64,000 nucleotides of DNA from HK1 sp965220535. GTDB lineage: Bacteria; Pseudomonadota; Gammaproteobacteria; HK1. The stretch is from NCBI GenBank assembly GCA_965220535.1, contig OZ244833.1, positions 4,030,001 through 4,094,000 on the forward strand. The letters are read 5' to 3'. Under the pieces are notes generated by a model. That model ran no database searches, was not told the origin of the DNA, and worked only from the letters and a program-made list of their open reading frames with translations. Within the stretch, counting starts at the first letter, position 1, and each line of letters begins with the position of its first letter. This document shows positions 28,101-36,707 of this stretch, piece after piece. A program made the position numbers and the translations under genes.

Positions 28101-29714
28101 GTCCGACTCTTGGATCCGCCGATCGCCGATGTCACAGTCTCCCTTTTGACGACCGGCGAAGCCCTCGTCCTCGACAAGACTTCGCTCGTCCTCCCCGTTT
28201 CGAACTGGAGCGCCGCCCAAACCGTCACCGTCAGCGCCGCCCATGACCCCGACACCGCCGACGGGAGCCACACCATCACCCTGTCCGCTTCCGGCGGCAT
28301 CGACGCCTCCGATGTCGTCGTATCGGTCTCGGTGGCGGACGACGATTTCCCGGGCGGCTTGTCCTTGTCCCCGTCCCCGTCGGAGACGCTGGAGGTGCTC
28401 GAAGGCGGCAGCGCCACCTTGGGCATATCCCTGACAGCCAGGCCCAGCGTGGCGAGCGTCAGCGTCTTGCTTTCCAAATCCGACCCGAACCTCGTTCTCG
28501 AGCCCGCCTCGCTGACCTTCACCGAATCGAACTGGAGCGCTGCACAGCAGGTCATCGTTTCGGCGTTCGAGGACGACGATGTCGAGGACGGCTCCGATAC
28601 CATCACCTTGTCCTTCGCCGGCGGCGGCAACTACGAATCGCTGACGCAAAGCGTCCCCGTGCGTATCATCGATTCCCTGGGGGAGTTCACCCTCACCCCG
28701 ACGGAGTTGAATTTGACCGAGGGCGGGGATTCGCTTGACATGCAAGTCCGGCTCGATGTCGAACCGGTAGGTTCTTCGATCGTGACGGTGACTTTGACCG
28801 CCGATCGCTCGGGCCTTGCGATTTCGCCCCCGGTTTTCATCTTCCCCGCCAGTCTTTGGGACACTCCCCGCAGCGTCACCGTGCGCGCCATCGACGATTC
28901 GAACTCCTCTGACGAGACAACGACCATCACCGCGGTGGCCGTCGGCGGCAACTACCGCAGCGTGCAACGAACGGCGAAGGTATCGGTGCAAGACGACGAT
29001 GAGGCGTCGATCGCGCGCCCGCCGGTCAAAGCCCAAGCCTTGGCCATCCCGCCGGTCGGCGCTCAGGACAGCACTACTTTGCGGATGCGCTGCAAGCAGG
29101 ATTCGCCCTGCGCTGTGGTGCTCGACTGCACCGCCCAAGACGACGGTTCGACCTTCGAAGTCATTCTTCCCGAGTCCATCCCTGCATGGGGCACGCTGAC
29201 TCTGACGGCGGAAGATATCGAGCGCCATACCGGCGCCTCGTGGGCGGGCAAGGGGCGTTTGGGTTGCGCCTTGCGCAGCGAGGGGAGCTTGGGCTCGCAA
29301 GTCTGGACGCGCTCCGGCGACGGAGTCCTGGTCAACAACTCGGCCTTGATCCGCAGCATGCCCGAGGGCGATGGGCACCGCGCGGATATCGAATCGATCC
29401 CCGAGCCCAAGAGTTTGGAGAGGACGAACCTGCGCATCCGATGCATCGCCCCCGAGCGCAGCCATTGCACCGCCACCCGCCTCGCCTGCTACGACGACGA
29501 GGGGATGCGCTACGACGGCGATATCGGCACGATCGAGCGCCTACAAGTGCGCCATCTACAAACGACGGAGATAGCCGATCGCATCGGCTATCGCTGGCAG
29601 GGGATGGGCCTCGTTTGCGAGATTCGTTCAAGCGCCCCCTTCACAGTACAGGTGTTGACCCGCACAGGAGGCGGCGGAGCCTTGGTCAACAACAGCGCAA
29701 CGGGAGTGCAGTAG
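22125..29714 (+). CDS. Giant exported Calx-beta-like repeat protein with LVNNSA C-terminal domain
   Basis: About 2,529 residues. A 65-residue N-terminal extension precedes a hydrophobic signal (VVLAIFLVFGALLILYIPSA, then FAQ), a layout seen in large secreted adhesins. Then come about 20 tandem Calx-beta-like beta-sandwich repeats of ~90-115 residues. Each opens with a TLxIxEGGxxTF strand and ends in acidic DDD/DND turns typical of Ca-binding linkers. Two repeat types alternate: a longer A type with WNQYxTVTV, and a B type with SLxKTNxDITLSPTSLTF. The C-terminal ~230 residues form a different domain, rich in Cys pairs (RMRCKQDSPC, VLDCTAQDD, RCIAPERSHC), with two LVNNSA motifs (SGDGVLVNNSA and GGGGALVNNSA, the latter at the terminus). 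Likely a surface or released adhesin; secretion route unknown. Two paralogues lie in the window. Confidence 0.85.
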   Translation: MDTFFQSSVFPAFKRFFRAFVERIHSIFPGVESPLVFAKTSVHHKEYEALSIRKKSRVVLAIFLVFGALLILYIPSAFAQGFEVRPGSLTIDEGERATFDLRLTTPPSHIVNVKFSVPDSISPFPLTPYPRLLPSRFSGIQIGAAGQSGGHRWNEWTTLTVLADHDDDVNHENFAITIRASSSDSGYNGKTSHVNITIIDDDFVKVTPRRTLEIDEGSSGSFNVSLGIVPSANVTVELIKTNSDITLSPTLLTFTPTNSKTEQSVTVSASHDNDNTNDTDTITLIARGPITTFETTVSVTVTDDDIPRFFVDPTSLTITEGGQATFRVRPATRPSANMTVNLSAPGSSLTINPTTLDFYRWGSDHGNAWNQYKTVTVSEPQDDDSADERAVINIRGAGGDYQDRTSQVNVSVEDDDTPGFDVKEDSLTIIEGGQATFEVRLTTSPSDRVLVSFAAHHSDITLDTDSGASGNQNTITFINYNQARAIGRVYWNQYQRVTLTAGHDDDMDNESFGVTLSTTISRDDGYKGKSANINNITLTDDDVIVIPSGTLEIGEGGSKSFNVSLNTSPSSNVTISLAKTNSDITLSPTSLTFTTENYSTAQSVTVSAGEDADIAHDSDTITLTASGGYLTDEDETYASPVTKSVAVTDDDIPRFFVDPTSLTIAEGGQATFRVRPATRPSANMTVNLSAPGSSLTIDPTTLRFDRDGEDYPWDEYKTVTVSEPQDGDSADERSLINIRGVGGDYQDKTSQVNVSVEDDDIPGFVVTPTSLTIAEGGQATFKVRLATSPSDRVLVSLAAHNSDTTLDTDPGASGNQNTITFINYSQPLVVGRSYWNQYRTVTLSAGHDADFNDESFGVTISTTISRDDAYKGKSAGVSITITDDDELIQIIPKERLEIGEGGSGTFNVRLGAAPDSNITVSLAKTNSDITLSPTALTFTPTNYSNEQTVTVTASEDADLAHDSDTITLSASGEINAPAVTKSVLVFDNDSNSGIFVDPDSLTIAEGGQATFRVRLTTSPSDNVLISFSVPDSDTTLDTNPNASGNQTTFTFINNSQSPTIGRAYWNQYQTVTVFAGHDADVNDESFVISLDTTTRDNTYRGKRASVDIAITDDDKPLGTIQITSGTLTIDEGGSGTFDVSLSTAPGSNVTVSLAKTNSDITLLPTSLTFTPENYSTAQTVTVSAGEDTDIVNESDTLTLSASGGINAPPVTKSVSITDNDAPSGTIVLSDTQTLTIDEGGSGTFDVSLSAAPNANVTVSLAKTNSDITLSPTSLTFDASNYGTGQTITVSAAEDTDATNDSDTITLSATGGIDADDVTKSVSVTDNDTPSEAIVLSDTNTLNITEGGSGTFSVSLSAAPSASGTVSLTKTNADITLFPTSLTFDASNYGTGQTITVTAAEDADSTNESDTIILTATGGISASPVTKSVSVSDNDAPPGTIVLSDTRTLNIAEGGSGTFDVTLSAAPNANVTVSLEKTNADITLSPTSLTFDASNYRAGQRVTVSAAEDADNTNDSDTITLSATGGIDADDVTKSVSVTDNDAPSGTIVLSDTNTLNITEGGSGTFRVSLSTAPSDDVRVSLSKTNSDITLSPTSLIFTSDDYAIVRSVLVSAKEDDDATDDTDTITLVASGGIDAPEATKSLSVTDNDEKPSGSIVLDPSGTLTIDEGGSGTLSVSLSAAPNADVTVSLRKTNADITLDRTSLTFDASNYATPQDISVSAAEDEDATDDSDAITLSADGGIIASDATSVISVNDDEVVGSIVLDSTETLNVDEGGYREFTVRLSTAPNNDVKVSLGKTNADVTLSPASLTFTASNYRTAQTVTLTAAQDDDAEDDSDIITIEAAGGFIASDVTKVVSVDDDEVAGSIILSPTTTLEIAEGDSAAFSVSLSIAPVNDVSVNLSKTNDDIGLSTTSLTFTASDWETPQSVTVSAAQDDDAASESDTITLSATGGIVADAVIKSVRVADDDAPSGTISTDPATLSLNEGESTNLTVRLLDPPIADVTVSLLTTGEALVLDKTSLVLPVSNWSAAQTVTVSAAHDPDTADGSHTITLSASGGIDASDVVVSVSVADDDFPGGLSLSPSPSETLEVLEGGSATLGISLTARPSVASVSVLLSKSDPNLVLEPASLTFTESNWSAAQQVIVSAFEDDDVEDGSDTITLSFAGGGNYESLTQSVPVRIIDSLGEFTLTPTELNLTEGGDSLDMQVRLDVEPVGSSIVTVTLTADRSGLAISPPVFIFPASLWDTPRSVTVRAIDDSNSSDETTTITAVAVGGNYRSVQRTAKVSVQDDDEASIARPPVKAQALAIPPVGAQDSTTLRMRCKQDSPCAVVLDCTAQDDGSTFEVILPESIPAWGTLTLTAEDIERHTGASWAGKGRLGCALRSEGSLGSQVWTRSGDGVLVNNSALIRSMPEGDGHRADIESIPEPKSLERTNLRIRCIAPERSHCTATRLACYDDEGMRYDGDIGTIERLQVRHLQTTEIADRIGYRWQGMGLVCEIRSSAPFTVQVLTRTGGGGALVNNSATGVQ
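22350..28990 (+). repeat. About 20 tandem ~300-bp repeat units with higher-order order
   Basis: Repeat openings read in order: RPGSLTIDEGE, PRRTLEIDEGS, DPTSLTITEGG, KEDSLTIIEGG, PSGTLEIGEGG, DPTSLTIAEGG, TPTSLTIAEGG and so on to TPTELNLTEGG. In the first half the types follow A, then B-A-A, B-A-A, B-A, giving a ~1 kb higher-order unit (for example 22741-23740 against 23755-24770). The second half is almost all B type and very similar at DNA level (25500-27100), which favours unit gain and loss by recombination. Confidence 0.75.
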
Positions 29715-30565
29715 GGGTTCAATAAAGGAAAGGCAAAGGAAGGGCAGCGGCAAACCCCCGCCTTTCTCATCACCCTTAGCTTCGCCCCCGAAAAAGGGCT
29801 CGCCTCGAGACGATGGTCACCTCAAGCACCCTGAGGGAAATCGACAGCGAAACGCTTCTTGAGGTCTCTTTGAAAAGAAGCCCTCGATGAGCCCTTAGCT
29901 TCATCGAAAAAACCCCTTCTTTCGAAGCCGAAATATCGTCGACGACTCACCTCGTCCTTTCAAAAGAGGCAGGACGCAACCACCTGAGCCGGTCGAAAAC
30001 GAAACTTTTGATTTCAAGAAAGACCGACTGCAAGAATGCTTCAGGACCGTCGGCGAAGCGGCGGAGCCGCCATGGCAAGGGTTCGCAATACATCCGACAC
30101 GACTTTCTTCGGCTAGAACGACTCTCGCCGCCCGAAGAGGCGATGACCGGCTCGGGCACTTTATGATGCATATCGAAAAGAACGATCCTCTTTTGACCTA
30201 AGAGCCTCGAATATCATCGAGGACCAAAAAAGACTTTTCAATGCTTCGAAATCGATAGCGAATATCGGCAGGCAGGGGGGCACGAGCACCGCCCGGCAGA
30301 TCGCTTGGAAGCGAACCACGGCGGGGCAATCCACGACGGACGCATAAGTTAAACGAGTGTTTTGATAACCCTAGGACGCTACAAGTCTGCGCTATTTAGA
30401 AAAAAGATTCAGAGCGAAGATGTAGTTACATCTCACTTTCAATCCCCCGCTTATCTTCTATCGCATTCATTCCGTTAACGATCGTTTCGACCAAAGGCGT
30501 ATAGACCCGTAGTGCCTGATCTAATATTTCTAACAGATCTCAATATGTTGATATTGCTTATCGGA
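29715..30565. other. Intergenic with IS3-family remnant
   Basis: No intact gene. It contains a transposase remnant at about 29950-30375 (separate entry). The rest, including 30376-30565 downstream of the type III endonuclease, shows nothing recognisable. Confidence 0.45.
29950..30375 (+). mobile_element. Remnant of the IS3-family element
   Basis: Around 30060-30120 the plus strand reads RHGKGSQYIRHDF, matching IRHDNGSQYISRDF of the intact transposase at 36708. The element's terminal sequence GTGTTTTGATAACCCTAGG is at 30357-30375, matching the 3' end of the intact copy. The left boundary is uncertain. Confidence 0.55.
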
Positions 30566-33500
30566 CTACCCCTCCTTCTCCGCATGTTTCATCATATCGT
30601 CAACGTCCTTGCACTGGATGTAGAGGGCGGGGTTTTCATTGGTGATTGCGATTTTTTCAAAGTGCCGCTTTCCGCACTTGATCTTCGCGGCTTCAAGATA
30701 ACGTAGATCGACCTGCCATGTGCTGTCCTTTGTTTCAACGACGAAGTAGAGCTTTTCCTCGCCATCGTCTTCCACAACAACCGCCCAATCGGGATTGTAG
30801 GAGCCAAGTGGTGTCGGGATTTTGAACCACGCGGGCAACTTGGCGTAGACCTTCACCTTTTCATTCTTTTCCAAGTCCTCGGCGAATGACTTCTCTACGC
30901 CTTCCGAGTCATAAACAACATGAGTGTAAACGGATTTTTTTACTTCCAGCGTATTTTTCAGATAGCCTTTTAGTTCTTCCTGCTCGAAAAGCTCCTGAGC
31001 ATAAAAGTCGCCGATTTTCGTGTATTTGATGCCATTCACCAGTGCCAGCCGTTTGGTGCGGTTGATCGCCTCCGAGCAGTAGTCTATGAACTGCTGGGGG
31101 TTGAGCAAGAAGTCTTTTAGCCTGCGGCTCTTTCTAAGTATTTGGACGATGCTCTTTCTGGTGAGTTGGGTCTTATCCTGTAAATCGGTAATGATATCGG
31201 GTAGCTCGATATCATCCTCGTGGATCGCTGTGTAGCCTGACTTGCATGTTTCCTGAACCTCTACGCCACCTTTGCCGATAGCGATATCGGCCTTTCGGAA
31301 TTGAACGCGAGTTCTGGTAATCGGAGGGCAGCTTCTTATCGCGTTGGCACAATCATTCAGGAGTTTGGGATTGTCGAATTCCACGCGGTACGTTGTCTTG
31401 TACTTGATCCGATCCCAAAGAAGGCGAAATTCATTGGATTCAAGAATAGCTTCTCGCGTTCGAATGACCTTCCGTTCATCAGCGTTCTTGATATCCAGCC
31501 TGCCAGCCAACTTGCGCAGCATATTTCGAATGTTCAAGACAATAATGTCCGCTTGTTCCTCTCCGTGATTTTTGACAATTATCTGCTTAATTCTTTCTGA
31601 CAGCGTAAAATTTCTGTCTTTCAGCATCGCACGGAGACTATCTTGCACCTTACCATTGGTATCTACTAATTGCTGATCTTTGAGGAATTGCCAGATTTTC
31701 TTTGACTGCTCCACACCTAAGGGCACAGATCTACCTTCATTGTTGAGGATCTGGATGGTCGCGAAAAAATGCGGTTCAACAATGCCGAAGCGAATGCCTG
31801 TATCCTGTTCGATCTCTTTTTGCAGACCTTCGGCGAACCTCTCGTAGCTCTCCGTGGCTATCACAGTCAATGTATTTATGTCGTTCCCATGGACCCGTTC
31901 ACCATTTTGATTGACGCAGAGACGAAGACCACGGCCGAGTGTCTGGCGGCGCTCCCGCTCGCTGCCCATGTCTCGAAGCGTGCAAATCTGGAATACGTTT
32001 GGATTATCCCAGCCCTCCTTCAGAGCGGAGTGAGAGAAAATGAACTTCAGCTTAGTGTCGAAGCTAAGCAATTTTTCTTTCTCCTTCATAATCAGATTGT
32101 ATGCTCGCTCTGCATTATCGCGATTCGTCTGATTATTCTCGGCAGTCTCTACGGACCGGCCCTTCTTGTCAATGGAGAAATAGCCGTTGTGAACATCGCT
32201 CGCATCGGCTTTCAGATCAATTTCTTTGAACAGGCTTTGATACTCTACTAATTTGGCCTGCTTGCGGTATTCTTCTTCGAATATCAGGGCGTATTTTCCC
32301 ATAATGGTGTTACCATCTTTATCGTACTGGCGATAATGCTCGACGCTATCAATAAAGAACAGGCTAAGCACTTTGATCGGCTTCTTGTTTTTCGCGAACA
32401 TCAGCTCCTTATCGAAGTGCTCTTTGATTGTTCGCTGAATCATCAAACGCTTGATCTGATCGGAGTCAACATCACCAATCGCGTCTCCTGGCCTAAGCAG
32501 TTGATCGAAGCCATCGCCTTTTACCTCAATGGATTCCTTGCCCTTCCCGCAAGTAATAGTACCGATCTGTATATTTTTGTAGATGGATCGACCAGTGATC
32601 TGTTCCAGATCGTCTCCGTCCTCTACGATGCGGAAATCACGCTGGATATTCTTGCCGCGCTGGAAATCTACCTCAATCTTGGCAGTGACTGATCCTCTCC
32701 GGTTATGCGTTGAGTCCAATAGGATATAAGGCTTGTTGTGCGCACTGTCGATCTGGAGTGAGGCCACCTCAATCCGCTTAACCAGCCTCCGCTCGTAGGC
32801 ATCCACTGCATCTAACTGGAAGGTCATGTGATGCTTGTTCACATGAGTCGCGGAATAACGCAGGGTACATAGCGGATTCATCGCTGTGAGCGCTTCTTTC
32901 CCTTTACCTTTCAGGCCACCGTCAACACTTTGAGGCTCGTCGACGATAATAATCGGCCTCGTGGCACGAACAAGATCAATTGGTTTTTCACCACCTGTAC
33001 TCTCGTTCTCCTTGTACAGGTTGTTGACATCTTTCTTGTTGATCGCGCCGACTGTTGTGACCATGATCTGGATATTGGAACTAGTAGCAAAGTTACGAAC
33101 TTGTCCTAGTTTCGATGAGTCGTAAAGGAAATATTCGTAGCCCTTGGCCTTCGGATATAAGCCCTCAAAGTGCTCCTGTGTGATTTGCAGCGTCTTGTAT
33201 GTGCCTTCCTTGATTGCAATGGACGGCACGACAATCATAAATTTGGTAAAGCCATAGTTCTTGTTCAGCTCGAAGATCGTACGCAAATACACATAGGTCT
33301 TGCCTGTTCCGGTTTCCATTTCAACAGTGAAGTCACCACTATCTAGCTTCTCGGAGGGTTGCAAGCCATTCTGGATCTGCACCTTGCGTAGGTTCTCTTC
33401 AATTTCCTCATCTTCCAGCACTAACCTGTTCCCAGTACCGAGCTGACTTTCTTCCATACCTAAAGACAAATTCGGACTGGCTTTTGGCTGGAATGTCACG

Positions 33501-33601
33501 GTTAATTCAGAGCGTGAAATTTCTTGCCCTTTGAATAGATTTACAACCGAGGCTATCGCGGTATTCTGGTAATCCAGATCGTCTTCGAAATGCAGCTTCA
33601 T
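30566..33601 (-). CDS. Type III restriction endonuclease (Res)
   Basis: 1,011 residues. Superfamily 2 helicase/translocase with Walker A ETGTGKT (residues 96-102) and a DEPQ motif near residue 229, the usual DEAD-box variant in Res subunits. Helicase motif VI is in MGSERERRQTLGRGLRL. The C-terminal part has the nuclease-like region DWAVVVEDDGEEKLYFVVET (PD-ExK type, here D then ExK-like VETKD). It follows the methyltransferase by 12 bases, forming a type III pair. GC content is well below the neighbours, pointing to recent acquisition. Confidence 0.93.
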   Translation of the reverse strand: MKLHFEDDLDYQNTAIASVVNLFKGQEISRSELTVTFQPKASPNLSLGMEESQLGTGNRLVLEDEEIEENLRKVQIQNGLQPSEKLDSGDFTVEMETGTGKTYVYLRTIFELNKNYGFTKFMIVVPSIAIKEGTYKTLQITQEHFEGLYPKAKGYEYFLYDSSKLGQVRNFATSSNIQIMVTTVGAINKKDVNNLYKENESTGGEKPIDLVRATRPIIIVDEPQSVDGGLKGKGKEALTAMNPLCTLRYSATHVNKHHMTFQLDAVDAYERRLVKRIEVASLQIDSAHNKPYILLDSTHNRRGSVTAKIEVDFQRGKNIQRDFRIVEDGDDLEQITGRSIYKNIQIGTITCGKGKESIEVKGDGFDQLLRPGDAIGDVDSDQIKRLMIQRTIKEHFDKELMFAKNKKPIKVLSLFFIDSVEHYRQYDKDGNTIMGKYALIFEEEYRKQAKLVEYQSLFKEIDLKADASDVHNGYFSIDKKGRSVETAENNQTNRDNAERAYNLIMKEKEKLLSFDTKLKFIFSHSALKEGWDNPNVFQICTLRDMGSERERRQTLGRGLRLCVNQNGERVHGNDINTLTVIATESYERFAEGLQKEIEQDTGIRFGIVEPHFFATIQILNNEGRSVPLGVEQSKKIWQFLKDQQLVDTNGKVQDSLRAMLKDRNFTLSERIKQIIVKNHGEEQADIIVLNIRNMLRKLAGRLDIKNADERKVIRTREAILESNEFRLLWDRIKYKTTYRVEFDNPKLLNDCANAIRSCPPITRTRVQFRKADIAIGKGGVEVQETCKSGYTAIHEDDIELPDIITDLQDKTQLTRKSIVQILRKSRRLKDFLLNPQQFIDYCSEAINRTKRLALVNGIKYTKIGDFYAQELFEQEELKGYLKNTLEVKKSVYTHVVYDSEGVEKSFAEDLEKNEKVKVYAKLPAWFKIPTPLGSYNPDWAVVVEDDGEEKLYFVVETKDSTWQVDLRYLEAAKIKCGKRHFEKIAITNENPALYIQCKDVDDMMKHAEKEG

Positions 33602-33613
33602 TAGATGAACTCC

Positions 33614-35479
33614 CTACAAACTACGTACATGGCTTATACCATTTTGTTCAAGAATGGCTGCCATGTTTGTTTTCGAAACATCATCGCTAAATGCGCTATC
33701 ACGAAAGAAGACGTAGATCCCTGAATTTGGCACAATCTCTTGATACCATTCAACGATACCTCGGCCAATTGCCTCGACTTGATCCTTGGTAATAGTTTCA
33801 TCAAGACAGGCGAGCAGCACGCCATAGCCAATATTATATATTGTCTTTCCGATCACTTCTCGACGTTCGATGGAAACAGCAAGATCTACACCACGTTTCA
33901 GGAGAAGTTCATACAAAATATCTTGTTCAGAGCGGCCATCAACTATTTTTTTTCGCTGTGATAGTAAGCTTTTTTCCATATCGGAACGATCCGGATTCCA
34001 AGGATTTAAATTGGAAAAAGAAAGTTTGAAGAACTTAAAACCGGTATCCAAGTTACGATCAATCAAGTCATTCTTCAGAACATTTGATACACGCTTCAGC
34101 CTCTCTTTTCCAATATCTGAAATAGTCCGATATCCAAGATTGAACGCCTCCGAATTCGGATCGCATTTTTCGGGGAGTTGAATTGCGATAAATCGATTTC
34201 CTGAACGCATCGCTGCCTCCGCTGTGGCACAAGAGCCTGCAAAGAAATCCAGCACGACGCCTTCATTAGCTCCAATCTTGATCGCTACATCAACAAGGTC
34301 AACGGGCTTCGGTGTTTCAAATACAGCCTTCCCATCAAATAGCGCTTTTAATTTTGTTTTGGCTGATTCGTTGGTTGATGCATCTGAGGCAAACCAAATG
34401 CTTTCAGGAGTAAGTCCTCTTTCTTTAGTATTTAGATAAGTCTTAATTCGAGGGACACCGTATCCATTCTTTCCAAACCAGATACGTCCATTCTTGATCG
34501 CTTCATTCATGACATCTTTTGTATAAAGCCAACATCTTCCACTTTGGAGATGGTGTTTTTTTCCATTTGGTGCCGTTAGTACATAAAATTGATTTGGTGT
34601 AGCATGACCGGCCTGGGCCGTCGCAGGGTCTGACTTCCAATCGCCACGCGGATCGTTGTCTGGATTCTTATACCGATCAAGGGCCTCGTCGCTCATCGGC
34701 AGCTTCTTGATGACATTTTCCTTATGAGTTAAATCTTTGCAGTAGCAAATAATGTAATCATGTCTTGAGGATATGATTTTCCTATTCTCGCGATTTGTTC
34801 TCTTCTCCCAAACGAAACATGCAATAAAATTTTCTTCTCCATATATTTCATCACAAACATTTCTCAAATTGCCGATCTCATTGTCATCAATACAGATAAA
34901 GATTACGCCATCTGGTTGAAGAAGATTTTTTGCTAACTTCAATCGTGGATATATCATTGACAACCAGTTGGTATGCTTTCTTCCGATAGCCTCTGTCCTT
35001 GAAGAAAATTTCAATCCTTCATCGTTTACTTGCCCAGTGTATCTTAGGTATGTCTGAAGATTATCTGAAAATTTATCTGAATAGATGAACTCCTCTCCTG
35101 TATTATATGGAGGATCAATAAAGATCATTTTGACCTTATTGGCGTAGCTCTTTTGAAGTAGTTTCAAAACTTCAAGATTGTCGCCTTCAATAAACAAATT
35201 TTGAGTCGTATCCCAATCGACACTCTCTTCAGGACAAGGTAGCAATGTCCCTGTGGATGATGTAAGAGCGATCTGGCGGGCCTTTTTCTTGCCATGCCAA
35301 TTAAGTCCATATTTCTCCTCGCCTTCATCTAGCACCTTGGCATCACCGAGCAATTGGCGAAGAGCATCAAAATCGACTCCGCCCTCATTGAACGCATCGG
35401 GGAAGAGTTCTTTCAATCGTTTGATGTTCTCTGAAACGATGTCAGCGCTTTTGCCGTCTTCTGGATGTAATTTCTTCAT
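33614..35479 (-). CDS. Type III DNA methyltransferase (Mod)
   Basis: 621 residues. Adenine-specific methyltransferase of the beta group: catalytic motif IV DPPYNTG at residues 122-128, central target-recognition region (about 200-400), and the SAM-binding motif I DFFAGSCATAEA toward the C-terminus. It starts MKKLHPEDGKSADIV. With the downstream Res it should recognise and protect an asymmetric site; the site cannot be predicted here. Low GC like its partner. No phase-variable repeat tract is seen in the gene. Confidence 0.94.
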   Translation of the reverse strand: MKKLHPEDGKSADIVSENIKRLKELFPDAFNEGGVDFDALRQLLGDAKVLDEGEEKYGLNWHGKKKARQIALTSSTGTLLPCPEESVDWDTTQNLFIEGDNLEVLKLLQKSYANKVKMIFIDPPYNTGEEFIYSDKFSDNLQTYLRYTGQVNDEGLKFSSRTEAIGRKHTNWLSMIYPRLKLAKNLLQPDGVIFICIDDNEIGNLRNVCDEIYGEENFIACFVWEKRTNRENRKIISSRHDYIICYCKDLTHKENVIKKLPMSDEALDRYKNPDNDPRGDWKSDPATAQAGHATPNQFYVLTAPNGKKHHLQSGRCWLYTKDVMNEAIKNGRIWFGKNGYGVPRIKTYLNTKERGLTPESIWFASDASTNESAKTKLKALFDGKAVFETPKPVDLVDVAIKIGANEGVVLDFFAGSCATAEAAMRSGNRFIAIQLPEKCDPNSEAFNLGYRTISDIGKERLKRVSNVLKNDLIDRNLDTGFKFFKLSFSNLNPWNPDRSDMEKSLLSQRKKIVDGRSEQDILYELLLKRGVDLAVSIERREVIGKTIYNIGYGVLLACLDETITKDQVEAIGRGIVEWYQEIVPNSGIYVFFRDSAFSDDVSKTNMAAILEQNGISHVRSL

Positions 35480-36144
35480 CCTGTTTCCTGTGGTCTAGCA
35501 TTTACTATTCTGCTCGCAGTCGGTATCAAGGATACCCGTATTTGTTTGCCAGCAGTTTGATGGGGCTTTGTCTAGTCCAGTGAGCGTCAATGCGGCTCTG
35601 CCATGGACGGCGAAGTGGTTGCCACTGCTATTAGCCATCAAGTGAACGAGGCTTGGCTGGATCGATGCGTCTCTCGGCTCGTTTTGGCTTCGGATTTCCT
35701 TTTGACCCGCCTCGTACGCTCTCTGGCAGCGACACCGTTGGTCTGGTTGATTGGTCAGGCGCACTTCGGCTTTGGTTCCAGCAAGCGATTCGAGTATCTG
35801 GCTCTGCCGGCTCGTCAGAGGCAATCGGATGTCGGATTGCCTGCAGTGCCAGATTCTACCAGCCTTGAAGCGGGATAACCTTTTCAGTCAATTTTCCTCG
35901 CCCTAGGGCTTTTGGGGATACCGCTTAGGACCTGATCATAGTGGATAACGGAGGGTTCCATGACAAAATAGTAGGTGGTAGGAGGTCTCTTTGATGGGAA
36001 TCGTCGTCCCCGAAGCCTAGTGGCGATGAGGAACTCCTTACCGGGCGAGGCTCGATCTTCGCGAATCGGATGGTGCCTCATCATTGGGTGCATCCGGTAT
36101 CGGGAGGCCCGATATAGGGGTTTCGGGCTCGCTCTGATTCTCTT
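35480..36144. other. Intergenic, nothing recognised
   Basis: Sits between the low-GC restriction pair and the split prpB gene. Open frames on both strands show no family features. Likely holds the boundary of the acquired restriction segment. Confidence 0.4.
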
Positions 36145-36680
36145 TCAGCGCTTGCTGTCGAGCCCTTCGATCTGTCGATCGATAGTGCGCTCGCTATCGA
36201 AGTAGTTCAATATTTCATAGAGATCGGATCGGGATTGCATTCGGTCGAGCAGCGATTTTTGATCGCCCTCGATGGCGATGGTTCGGTAGACATCCAAAGC
36301 CGCTTGGCTCATGGCGCGGAAGGCGCTTAGCGGGTAAAGCACCATTGCGACTCCGGCTTCGCCGAGTTCTTCGCAGCTGAACAGGGGTGTTTTGCCGAAC
36401 TCGGTGATATTGGCCAGTACCGGGGTGTCGACCGCTTGGGCGAATTGTCGGTAGTGATCGAGGCTTTGCATCGCTTCGGGGAAGATCGCATCGGCTCCGG
36501 CTTCGATATAGAGACGGGCGCGTTCGATGATCGCTTCCATGCCTTCGGTGGCGAAAGCGTCGGTGCGGGCCATGATCGTGAAATCGTTATCGAAGCGGGC
36601 ATCGCAGGCGGCCTTGATGCGATCCGCCATTTCCCGTGCTTCGACGATGCTCTTGCCCGGGCGGTGGCCGCTGTAGCGGC
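36145..36680 (-). pseudogene. prpB: prpB C-terminal part, split by an IS element
   Basis: Encodes the C-terminal half of methylisocitrate lyase: GHRPGKSIVEAREMADRIKA, FTIMARTDAFATEG, GADAIFPEA, LANITEFGKTPLF and LYPLSAFRAM. The matching N-terminal half is at 38046-38425, with the IS3-family element between. Unless the IS leaves precisely, no full enzyme can be made. The intact enzyme would cleave 2-methylisocitrate to pyruvate and succinate (propionate breakdown), or act as a related PEP-mutase-family lyase. Confidence 0.88.
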
Positions 36681-36707
36681 CTAGGGTTATTGAGACACTT
36701 TTGAAGC

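Noticed and set aside
22350..28990. Regular repeats as a CRISPR array
   Set aside because: Repeats are ~300 bp, coding and in frame with no unique spacers between short identical repeats. No cas genes are present.
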